Shown piece after piece: positions 5,833 through 11,788 of a DNA stretch of 11,788 nucleotides. Source of the stretch: Bog-159 sp035308525 (GTDB lineage: Bacteria; Acidobacteriota; Terriglobia; Bryobacterales; Bryobacteraceae); NCBI GenBank assembly GCA_035308525.1, contig DATGGM010000283.1:1-11788 (forward strand), in the 5' to 3' direction. The first letter of the stretch is position 1; each line of letters starts with the position of its first letter. The notes under the pieces were generated by a model, which saw only the letters and a program-made list of their open reading frames with translations, was not told where the DNA came from and searched no databases. Position numbers and translations under genes: made by a program.

Positions 5833-6389
5833 GAGCGCCTCCTTGACAGGCGGCTGGTAAAATCGCGGAGCTTCAAGCGCGCCGTACAGATCTGGGTGCG
5901 CACGGTATTCTCCGAGCACTGCAAGATCCCGGCGACCTCCCGTGTGGACAGTCCTTCCATGTCGCGCAGCACCAGCGCGGCGCGCTCCTTTTCGCCGAGA
6001 CAGCGGAGGCCGCGGCGGAGCATCTCCAACTGCTGGGCGCGGGCCGCGCCGTGATAGGCATCCGGTTCGGGCGAGGGCGGTTCCGTTAAATCTTCGAGCG
6101 CCACCGAGCGGCGCCGTCCGCGCAGGATATCGCGGCACACATTCACGGTCACGCGGAACAGCCACGGCTCGTATCCGCGGGCGTCGTCCAGCCGCCCGAG
6201 ATGCTTGTACAGCCGCAGGAAGACTTCCTGCGCGGCATCCTGCGCGTCCTGCGGATGGTTGAGAAGGCGCAGCGCGACGCGCAGGACGCTGCGCTCGCAT
6301 TGCGTCACGATCTGCTCGAACGCAGGCAGCGTAGCGGAGCTCTCCCGCGAGCAGGCAGTCATGCGCAGCGCGATACCATCCGGCTCCAT
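5829..6389 (-). CDS. ECF RNA polymerase sigma factor, minus-strand cassette
   Basis: The 186-residue ECF sigma factor has region 2 at about 23-92 (QDAQDAAQEVFLRLYKHLGRL, YEPWLFRVTVNVCRDILRG). After a proline/glutamate linker, region 4 lies at about 122-180 (LRCLGEKERAALVLRDMEGL, helix-turn-helix STREVAGILQCSENTVRTQI). The ATG at 6389 has no Shine-Dalgarno; M10 at 6362 is an alternative start. The 41 bases between the KSIII stop (6431) and this start are AT-richer (TAATAACTAATAG next to the ATG) and could hold a promoter, but no clear -35 or terminator hairpin is seen. Read-through from the acylation operon upstream is therefore possible. It is only distantly similar to the other sigma factor in the window. 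Confidence 0.92.
   Translation of the reverse strand: MEPDGIALRMTACSRESSATLPAFEQIVTQCERSVLRVALRLLNHPQDAQDAAQEVFLRLYKHLGRLDDARGYEPWLFRVTVNVCRDILRGRRRSVALEDLTEPPSPEPDAYHGAARAQQLEMLRRGLRCLGEKERAALVLRDMEGLSTREVAGILQCSENTVRTQICTARLKLRDFTSRLSRRRS
5838..5844 (-). promoter_or_regulatory. Ribosome binding site of the minus-strand anti-sigma gene
   Basis: A near-perfect AAGGAGG lies five bases before the ATG at 5832 and inside the 3' end of the sigma gene. It gives the anti-sigma its own strong initiation signal besides coupling through ATGA. Confidence 0.75.
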
Positions 6390-6430
6390 TTCTATTAGTT
6401 ATTACTGCGCGGCGGGCTGGAACGTTGAGA

Positions 6431-7357
6431 CTATTTTGCGACGAGCGCGCCCCAGTGGAGCCCGCCGCCGAAGGCCGCGAAGACCACCGGCCCTGCGAGG
6501 GGCGCGGGATGCTGCGCGCGCCACTCAGCGGCGGCGATCAACATGGAGGCCGCGGAGGTGTTGCCGTAGTTTTGGATGTTGCGGAAGAAGCGTTCTTGAG
6601 GGACAGCCAGGGACTGGGCCACGCGGGTGATCAGGTTGAGGTTGGCCTGGTGCATGAGGAAGACCTGGACATCGGCGGCCGGGATGCGCTGGCGGCCGAG
6701 GAGCTCGGAGATGGCGCGGGGGATCTTGCGGGAGGCCTGCATGATGATGGTGCGGCCGTCCATGTACAAGGGCGCGTCGTGGTCGAGACGCAAGGCCTCG
6801 GCGAAGTCGCCGTCGGAGGCCAGGAGCGCATCGCGGATCTCGGCGAAGCCGAACTCGGCGCTCACCAGGCAGGCACCCGCGCCGTCGCCGAACAGAATGG
6901 CGGTGTCGCGGTAGGACGGATGCCGCTGAACCACGCGCGACATGATTTCCGCGCCGATGACCAGCACGTTCCCGTATGCCGGCGCGAGTTGCGCGGCCAG
7001 GGCCATGCCGAACAAGGATCCCGCGCTGGCGATGGGCAGGTCGATGGCCGGGAGGCCATTGATACCCAGCGCGGCGCCGATGGCGGAGGCTGGTCCGGGA
7101 AAGCGGTGTTCAGCGGAACTGCTGGCGACCAGCAGCAGGCCGATGTCGCGCGGCGTGAGGCCGGCATTGTCGAGACAATCCTTCGCGGCATGGACACCTA
7201 GCGACGCGACGGATTCATCGGCCGCGGCGAAGCGGCGCGTCTGGATGCCGGTCTGCTGGAGAATCCAGGCGGCGTCGGCGCCAGTCCCGGCAGCCAGCTC
7301 GGCGTTATCGGCGATGCGAGAGGGCAGGTACGCGCCGAATGCCCGCAGGTAGGCCAT
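6431..7357 (-). CDS. KAS III (FabH-like) acyltransferase/ketosynthase with Ser in place of the active-site Cys
   Basis: The 308-residue protein has the thiolase fold of FabH-type enzymes throughout: an N-terminal AYLPSRIADN, the WILQQTGIQTRR segment, LLLVASSSAEHRFPGPAS, FGDGAGACLVS, and a C-terminal AAFGGGLHWGA. The catalytic His and Asn are present at H236 (MHQANLNL) and N266 (NYGNTSAAS). The nucleophile position reads AIDLPIASAGSLF, where FabH has FDVAAACAGF. Residue 111 is therefore Ser (codon AGC, 7025-7027 on the minus strand). Canonical FabH condenses acetyl-CoA with malonyl-ACP. A Ser variant is more likely to act as an acyltransferase or atypical synthase, as reported for DpsC of anthracycline pathways. 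It starts three bases after the ACP gene, its likely partner. Confidence 0.9.
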   Translation of the reverse strand: MAYLRAFGAYLPSRIADNAELAAGTGADAAWILQQTGIQTRRFAAADESVASLGVHAAKDCLDNAGLTPRDIGLLLVASSSAEHRFPGPASAIGAALGINGLPAIDLPIASAGSLFGMALAAQLAPAYGNVLVIGAEIMSRVVQRHPSYRDTAILFGDGAGACLVSAEFGFAEIRDALLASDGDFAEALRLDHDAPLYMDGRTIIMQASRKIPRAISELLGRQRIPAADVQVFLMHQANLNLITRVAQSLAVPQERFFRNIQNYGNTSAASMLIAAAEWRAQHPAPLAGPVVFAAFGGGLHWGALVAK

Positions 7358-7360
7358 GGC

Positions 7361-7594
7361 TCACGAGCGGCTTTCGATGTAGGCTTCGATGCGCGCGACG
7401 GAATCGAACTTACGGGGCGTGAGGTCGGAGTCCGGGATGCGGATGGAGAACTCGCTTTCGAGAGCGCTGACCATGTCGGTGAGCGCGAAGGAATCGAGCA
7501 CGCCGGATTCGAACAGAGATTCGTCGGGCGCGAGGGTGAGCGGCCTGCCGGACAGTTTTTCGACGATCTCAGTGATCTTTGCCTGTTTGTTCAT
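7361..7594 (-). CDS. Acyl carrier protein, DltC-like
   Basis: This 77-residue acidic helical protein carries the phosphopantetheine attachment motif GVLDSFALTDM, with the modified serine at S35. The LDS(F) form, the LFESG lead-in and the C-terminal half (ALESEFSIRIPDSDLTPRKFDS, IEAYIESR) resemble D-alanyl carrier protein DltC and other specialised carriers more than the DSL motif of fatty-acid AcpP. It would carry an acyl group as a thioester in the cytoplasm for the MBOAT enzyme or the KSIII homologue of this operon. The ATG overlaps the end of the upstream SGNH gene by 26 bases, and the stop is three bases before KSIII, so the three are translationally linked. The enzyme that loads it is not in the window. 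Confidence 0.92.
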   Translation of the reverse strand: MNKQAKITEIVEKLSGRPLTLAPDESLFESGVLDSFALTDMVSALESEFSIRIPDSDLTPRKFDSVARIEAYIESRS

Positions 7595-8942
7595 CCGTGG
7601 CCTGGTTGGATACTTCGGGGCGGACTTTCAGGTAGCTATCGTACAGCCGCATTATATCCTGAAAGAGCGCGGCGGCCAATCGCTGATAACCGAGAGAAGT
7701 GAAGTGCACGTAGTCGCCTTGAGCGAGGCCGGCCATGACCCAGTTGATCATGGATCCTTCGGCGCCCATGCGGGCGCGGGTATTCCAGTAGGCGCAGCGG
7801 TTGAGGCGGCAGGCCTCCAGTTGGGCGGCGACGATGCGGTCCACGCCTTCGAAGGGACGCCAGCGGCCCTTGACGCGGTAGAAGCGGTCGGGCGGACCCA
7901 GCACCAGGATGGAAGCCGAGGGCACGGCGCGGCGCAGACGCTGCAAGATGGCGGAGAAGGTTTCCAGATAACTTGCCTCGCTCCACTTAGCATCGCCGGC
8001 CTCGTTGGTGCCGTAGGCCAGCACGATCAACGCGGGGTCGCGGCGCTGGAGATAGGTGTCGTGCATGGTCTCATCCCAGCGCCCGATGAGCGCGGCTTCG
8101 GCGCCGTTGATGCCCATGGATTCGTAAGTGATTCCCTTTTGCTTCTGGGTGACCCAACCGAAGAGACGGACGGGCGCGTGTTCCAGCGTGCGCAGCTCGA
8201 GACGATGGCGGCCGGGGGTGACGGGGTGTTCGAGGAAGCCAGCCACGAAGGGACCTTCGGTGGAGGCCTCATCGAGGGACTCACCGTCAGAGGACAGGGC
8301 GAAGCGCCCGCCGCCGGGCTGCTGCAGGTAGTCGATTTCGACGGAGTCGCAATCCGCGTCGAGGTAGATGAATTGTCCGGCCCGTTCGGTGGAGATGCTG
8401 ATGCCGCCGAGGCCGAACAGCCCATCGCCTTCGCCGGTGCGCAGGCCGGCGGATTCCCAATCCTTGCTGGCGCCGCCGCGCACATCGTAGCGGCGATAGC
8501 CTTTGAAAGGCGTACCGGCAAACGAGAAGCCCGCGCCCCCATCGCCGAAGCGATGCTGGAAGAGATCGCGGAGCACGCCGGTCCAATCGTCGGCGGCGGT
8601 GTGGGAATCGCCGAAGTGCAGGATGTGGACACTGGGGCTGTCGCCGCTGGAGAGGCGGTACAGGCGCTCGAAGAAGGGCACCAGCGCGCCGGGCCGGTCG
8701 ATCACCGGGTCGGGGCGTTCATCCAATCCGAGCGCAACTTTTTGTAACGACACTGCGCGGACATTGGCGCTCACGCGGGGCGGCGGATAACGGCGGAGGC
8801 GCGGATTCTTGACTTTCTTTTTGGACTTCTTGACGGGCTTCCTGGTGGAGTGAGACGAGCTGCTGGTGGAGGCGGTTTTGGCGGTCTGCGCGGGGAGCGG
8901 GACGGACAGACAGAGCCAGGCGATCATGGCGCGACAGGACAT
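7569..8942 (-). CDS. Exported SGNH/GDSL hydrolase or O-acyltransferase, copy nearest the ACP
   Basis: The 457-residue protein begins with a short signal peptide (about 1-19, ending PLPAQ). A Ser/Thr-rich then Lys/Arg-rich linker follows (about 22-56, with KPVKKSKKKVKNPRLRR). The SGNH catalytic blocks are I, ILHFGDSHTAADDW, nucleophile S113; II, MGINGAEA, G280; III, AYGTNEAG, N313; V, GDYVHFTSLGYQ, D410 and H413. Between blocks I and II some 150 residues form an inserted, strand-rich module (about 138-265), an arrangement like peptidoglycan O-acetylesterase Ape1, which carries an embedded carbohydrate-binding module. Family members either remove or transfer O-acyl groups on envelope polymers; next to an MBOAT gene, transfer is plausible. 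GAGGTG lies nine bases before the ATG. Confidence 0.88.
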   Translation of the reverse strand: MSCRAMIAWLCLSVPLPAQTAKTASTSSSSHSTRKPVKKSKKKVKNPRLRRYPPPRVSANVRAVSLQKVALGLDERPDPVIDRPGALVPFFERLYRLSSGDSPSVHILHFGDSHTAADDWTGVLRDLFQHRFGDGGAGFSFAGTPFKGYRRYDVRGGASKDWESAGLRTGEGDGLFGLGGISISTERAGQFIYLDADCDSVEIDYLQQPGGGRFALSSDGESLDEASTEGPFVAGFLEHPVTPGRHRLELRTLEHAPVRLFGWVTQKQKGITYESMGINGAEAALIGRWDETMHDTYLQRRDPALIVLAYGTNEAGDAKWSEASYLETFSAILQRLRRAVPSASILVLGPPDRFYRVKGRWRPFEGVDRIVAAQLEACRLNRCAYWNTRARMGAEGSMINWVMAGLAQGDYVHFTSLGYQRLAAALFQDIMRLYDSYLKVRPEVSNQATDEQTGKDH

Positions 8943-8945
8943 TGG

Positions 8946-10307
8946 TCAGGGCACCTCGGCCACGACTTTGGGATGGAGCACCTGGCGCAATTTGTACCTG
9001 TTCAATCCGGCGAGCAACTCCTTGACGAAAGCGGTGGCCACGATGCGCGCGCCTTGCGGCGTGGGATGGATAAAATCGGCCGACACCAGCCGGGGCTGGC
9101 TATCGTACCAGCGCGCCATGGTCCCCTCGCCACCCATGACCTCGAACGTGTTGAAGAATCCGCAATGCAGTTCGCCCGCGACGCGGCGCTGGATCTCGAC
9201 GATACGCGGTATGGTGGGCAGCGTCTCGATCCCGGCGCCGTTCTTCTGGCCGCGGTCCATAGGACTCATGACCAGTATAGAGGCATTGGGCAGGGCGGCG
9301 CGCACGCGGCGGATGGCCTCGCGCAGCTCCTTCTCATATTCGTGTGTGAGGAAGCCGGCGAAGCCGCTCTCGTTGGTCCCGTAGTTCAGAACTACCAGGT
9401 CGGGGTTGCGGTGGCGCAACTCTTCGGCCCAATGGCCTTCGTTGAACAGCAGGGCCAACATGGAGATGGACGCTCCATTCAAGCCAACGCTGTCGTAGAC
9501 CACGCCGGTCTTCTGCTTCTCGATGGTGATGCCGAACAAGCGGACGGGACCTTCCGCGCCGAATTCGAGCGGGCCGATTCCGGGCGGCAGATCGAAGCGG
9601 GCGAATCCGGCGGCGGGGGGGGAGGCGGCGGTATCGATGGCGCCGATGGTCTGGCCGGCGGCGGATATGGTGATGGTTCCGCCATCGGGCTGGCGCAGGA
9701 ACCAGACTTCGAGGCGGGTCTGGGTGGGATCGCGAAGGGTGACGCGGCTGTAGGCGGTGGTGCGGGAGGAGAAGACCACGCCGCCGAGGCCGAACAGACC
9801 GTTGCGAAGATCCCAGCGGGTGCCCGGATCCATCTGCCAGCCGTGACTGGAGAGCTCCACGCCGCGATGCCCATACCAGGCCCAGGGCTTGCCGATCAAG
9901 GTGAAGCCGTGGCCGGCATCGCCGAAACGCTTTTGCAGCATCTGGCGGGTGTCGCCGGTGATCAGGTCGGCGGTAGTAGGGGAGTCGCCGTAGTGCAGGA
10001 TGCGGGTGATGGCCAGGGGCTCGCCGCGCTCGGTACGCCGCAGCGCGGCGTAGAACCGGTCGAGGCTGCCGTCGCGATCGTCGAGATAGCGGGGGATGAC
10101 GCGGGCGGACCTGACCGGCAGGACGGCCTCCGGGGGCGTGTGCGGCCGGACTGGGGAGAGGGGCGTCAAATCGGGGGTGAAGTCCACGATGGAGGCTACA
10201 GTGGCCAGGTCAGGCGCGCGCACGCCCCTGACAACCCGGGACATCCCGGCCAGCAGCAGGGCGAACGCTGCGATGGTCAGGGCCGTGCGGATGGGGAAGG
10301 CGCGCAT
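8946..10307 (-). CDS. Exported SGNH/GDSL hydrolase or O-acyltransferase, copy nearest the MBOAT
   Basis: This 453-residue paralogue of the next gene has an N-terminal hydrophobic segment (about 8-21, LTIAAFALLLAG) with no evident cleavage site, so it may be membrane-anchored. Catalytic blocks are I, RILHYGDSPTTADL, S109; II, VGLNGAS, G278; III, NYGTNESG, N312; V, ADFIHPTPQG, D411 and H414. The inserted strand-rich module (about 135-260) matches its neighbour at FGDAGHGF, NGLFGLGG and WFLRQPDGG versus FGDGGAGF, DGLFGLGG and YLQQPGGG. It starts one base after the MBOAT stop and ends three bases before the other SGNH gene. No Shine-Dalgarno is seen, so translation probably depends on coupling. 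As in Pat and Alg systems, it could take the acyl group exported by the MBOAT protein. Confidence 0.88.
   Translation of the reverse strand: MRAFPIRTALTIAAFALLLAGMSRVVRGVRAPDLATVASIVDFTPDLTPLSPVRPHTPPEAVLPVRSARVIPRYLDDRDGSLDRFYAALRRTERGEPLAITRILHYGDSPTTADLITGDTRQMLQKRFGDAGHGFTLIGKPWAWYGHRGVELSSHGWQMDPGTRWDLRNGLFGLGGVVFSSRTTAYSRVTLRDPTQTRLEVWFLRQPDGGTITISAAGQTIGAIDTAASPPAAGFARFDLPPGIGPLEFGAEGPVRLFGITIEKQKTGVVYDSVGLNGASISMLALLFNEGHWAEELRHRNPDLVVLNYGTNESGFAGFLTHEYEKELREAIRRVRAALPNASILVMSPMDRGQKNGAGIETLPTIPRIVEIQRRVAGELHCGFFNTFEVMGGEGTMARWYDSQPRLVSADFIHPTPQGARIVATAFVKELLAGLNRYKLRQVLHPKVVAEVP
9615..9622 (-). repeat. C8 homopolymer tract inside the SGNH gene
   Basis: Eight consecutive C on the coding strand (eight G on the plus strand) encode part of Ser229, Pro230 and Pro231. 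Loss or gain of one base would shift the frame before block II and inactivate the enzyme, so it is a possible slippage or sequencing-error site. Confidence 0.7.
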
Positions 10308-10308
10308 A

Positions 10309-11679
10309 TCAGAACCGGGTGTAGACGAAGGGCGCGGACCCGCGTCCGGCGAGCAGTTGAATCGCGACTACCGCCAGCGCCATGGCGGCGGCCTGGACAT
10401 AGACAGGAGTGCGGGCGAACAGGTTGACCGCGCGGTCGTACCAGTTCTTCGGCACGGCCTGACCGGCCGCTCCCAGGAGTGACACCAGAATGACTCCCAT
10501 GGAGACGTTCTGTAGCGAGAACGACAGTGACCCGATGCGTTTCAGGATATCCAGGGCAACCGCGGCGGTGGGACTGCGGAAGAAGATCCAGGTAAGACAG
10601 ACGAACTGGTAGGTGCAGAAGAGGCGGATGGCGCGCGATCGCCAGCCGCCTTCGGGGCGGCGTCCGCGCCAGGCCTGCCATCCGCGGGTGGCAGCCAGGG
10701 CCGCGCCGTGCAGCAGTCCCCAGATGGCGAACGGCCAGGTGGATCCATGCCACAATCCACCGAGAACCATGGTGATGACCAGATTGACATAAGGCCAGAC
10801 ACGGGTGCGTTTACCGGGCAATGAGAAATAGAGATAATCGCGGAGCCAGTCAGAGAATGTAATATGCCAGCGGCGCCAGAAATCGGCCATATTTACGGCG
10901 GTGTAGGGCCGGTCGAAATTGATGGGGAGGCGAACGCCGAGGAGCAGTCCGCAGCCACGGGCGATATCGGTGTAACCGGAGAAGTCATAATACAGCTCTA
11001 GCGAGTAGACATAGACGGCTACCAACACTTCCATGCCGGTGTATAAGTTGGGTGTGTCGAAAATGCGGTTGACCAGGTTACCAGCCAGGTAATCGGCGAT
11101 CAGCAGTTTTTTGGCAAGACCGAAGACGATGAGAAACAGGGCGCGCGAGCCATCCGCGGGCGTGAGATGGAACGGGCGGGTGATTTGCTTGAAGATTTCC
11201 GCGGGACGCGTGATGGGGCCGGCCTGGATGGTGGGGAAAAAGGCGGCGGAGGCCAGATATCCCAGGTAAGAGGATGCGGCGACGCCGTCTTTGCGGTAGA
11301 TGTCGATGGTATAGGAAAGGGATTGAAAGACGTAGAATGACAGGCTAAGCGGAAAGATCCAGTCCCAACCGGATGGTTGGGGGAATACGTTCATGTGGCG
11401 GGACAGGAGCAGGAGTGACAGGTTGGTGAGCAAACTTATGCCGAGGAAGAGCCGGCGGAGTAAGTGGTTAGTGGACGATTGGATGGCATGACCGGCGAGA
11501 TAGTCGATGGTGGAACAGGCCGGGATAAGTGCCAGGTAGAATACGCCGTATCTGGCGCAAAACAGATAGTCGGCGGCCAGCAGGACTATCAGGCGAGCCA
11601 GGCGCACGCCGGCCGCAGACCAATAGGCAAGTAAGACGATGACTAAGAAAAGGAAGTAAGCGGCACTGGTTGAGTGCAC
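10309..11679 (-). CDS. MBOAT family membrane O-acyltransferase (AlgI/DltB/PatA-like)
   Basis: The 456-residue multi-pass protein has about ten hydrophobic segments. It carries the MBOAT signatures: IFPLSLSFYVFQSLSYTIDIYR (108-129, in part), FFPTIQAGPITRP (147-159), YYDFSGYTDIARGCGLLLG (230-248), DFWRRWHITFSDWLRDYLY (266-284) and VLGGLWHGSTWPFAIWGLLHG (305-325). The latter contains the catalytic His at 311 and a second His at 324. These proteins pass an acyl group across the membrane to a lipid, polymer or SGNH partner. The start is GTG at 11679. No in-frame ATG occurs before residue 96, and the family motif begins almost at once (SAAYFLFLVIVLLAYW). The stop is one base before the SGNH gene. 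Substrate and donor are not determinable from sequence; the ACP downstream suggests an ACP-bound donor, as for DltB. Confidence 0.93.
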   Translation of the reverse strand: MHSTSAAYFLFLVIVLLAYWSAAGVRLARLIVLLAADYLFCARYGVFYLALIPACSTIDYLAGHAIQSSTNHLLRRLFLGISLLTNLSLLLLSRHMNVFPQPSGWDWIFPLSLSFYVFQSLSYTIDIYRKDGVAASSYLGYLASAAFFPTIQAGPITRPAEIFKQITRPFHLTPADGSRALFLIVFGLAKKLLIADYLAGNLVNRIFDTPNLYTGMEVLVAVYVYSLELYYDFSGYTDIARGCGLLLGVRLPINFDRPYTAVNMADFWRRWHITFSDWLRDYLYFSLPGKRTRVWPYVNLVITMVLGGLWHGSTWPFAIWGLLHGAALAATRGWQAWRGRRPEGGWRSRAIRLFCTYQFVCLTWIFFRSPTAAVALDILKRIGSLSFSLQNVSMGVILVSLLGAAGQAVPKNWYDRAVNLFARTPVYVQAAAMALAVVAIQLLAGRGSAPFVYTRF

Positions 11680-11685
11680 CCAACC

Positions 11686-11691
11686 ATTATA
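11686..11691 (-). promoter_or_regulatory. TATAAT hexamer just before the MBOAT start, possible -10
   Basis: A perfect TATAAT on the minus strand lies six bases before the GTG at 11679 and includes the TAA stop of the preceding gene. If used, the transcript would begin at or near the GTG and be leaderless. No -35 hexamer is seen 16-18 bases upstream, so a chance match is quite possible. Confidence 0.25.
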
Positions 11692-11788
11692 TCTGGCTGG
11701 GCTCGGCGCTGGAGAGATGATCTTTGATGTTCTCGGGCAGGACCCGGTTCAGCTCCCGATAGCTTTGGCGGAAGGTGCGCTTGACCTC
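11687..11788 (-). CDS. C-terminal end of an unidentified protein, cut by window edge
   Basis: The frame is open from the right edge to a TAA at 11687-11689 and gives 33 residues: EVKRTFRQSYRELNRVLPEN, then IKDHLSSAEPSQI. It is a polar, probably helical C-terminus. I do not recognise the family. It ends seven bases before the MBOAT GTG on the same strand, so it is probably the upstream member of the same operon. It could encode the missing donor-loading or polymer-related function, but nothing in these residues shows that. Confidence 0.55.
   Translation of the reverse strand, partial: EVKRTFRQSYRELNRVLPENIKDHLSSAEPSQI

Noticed and set aside
6390..6430. Terminator of the acylation operon before the minus-strand sigma gene
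   Set aside because: Only a six-base palindrome (AACGTT) and no GC stem with a T-run; read-through cannot be excluded.
7389..8747. A long open frame on the plus strand (about 450 codons) opposite the ACP and SGNH genes
   Set aside because: The translation is Gly/Ala/Val/Glu/His-rich with no family signature, and it lies antisense to genes with complete catalytic motifs. It is a GC-driven shadow frame.
8850..10427. A plus-strand open frame of about 525 codons opposite the second SGNH gene
   Set aside because: The product is low-complexity (GGGGGGG, EQADG) without motifs, antisense to a clear SGNH enzyme; shadow frame.

Overview
The window is GC-rich chromosomal DNA, densely coding, from a bacterium most likely in the Acidobacteriota (Solibacter/Bryobacter-like). 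That placement is an inference. It rests on GC-rich codon use, two ECF sigma/anti-sigma cassettes, a DUF3106-type repeat protein, and the tail of an ADOP-type (acidobacterial) FtsX-like permease. I see no tRNA, rRNA, CRISPR array, insertion sequence or phage gene. No stretch over 300 bases lacks a gene or gene remnant.

Left end (1-2518): a GNAT acetyltransferase runs off the left edge on the minus strand. Divergent from it, on the plus strand, is a tightly overlapped set: thpR (RNA 2',3'-cyclic phosphodiesterase), plsY (glycerol-3-phosphate acyltransferase) and gpsA (glycerol-3-phosphate dehydrogenase). GpsA makes the acceptor that PlsY acylates.

Regulatory middle (2578-6389): two complete ECF cassettes face each other. 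The plus-strand cassette is sigma factor, zinc-finger membrane anti-sigma factor, and a secreted protein built of exact 18-residue helical repeats. The minus-strand cassette is sigma factor, zinc-finger membrane anti-sigma factor, and a short secretin-like periplasmic protein. Between their 3' ends lie a small DUF2277 gene (plus) and the 47-residue tail of a dead ABC transporter permease (minus). The two overlap antisense.

Right half (6431-11788, all minus strand): a compact operon. In order of transcription it holds the C-terminus of an unidentified protein, an MBOAT membrane O-acyltransferase, two paralogous exported SGNH hydrolases/acyltransferases each with a domain inserted between catalytic blocks, an acyl carrier protein with a DltC-like LDS motif, and a ketoacyl-synthase-III homologue whose active-site Cys is Ser. 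Gaps are 1-7 nt or overlaps. MBOAT plus SGNH is the standard layout of envelope O-acylation systems (Pat/Ape1 for peptidoglycan, Alg for alginate, Dlt for D-alanylation). A dedicated carrier protein and a Ser-type KSIII suggest that the acyl donor is made or transferred on an ACP. This is the most interesting part of the window. The substrate polymer and the acyl group cannot be read from sequence, and no loading enzyme or phosphopantetheinyl transferase is visible here.
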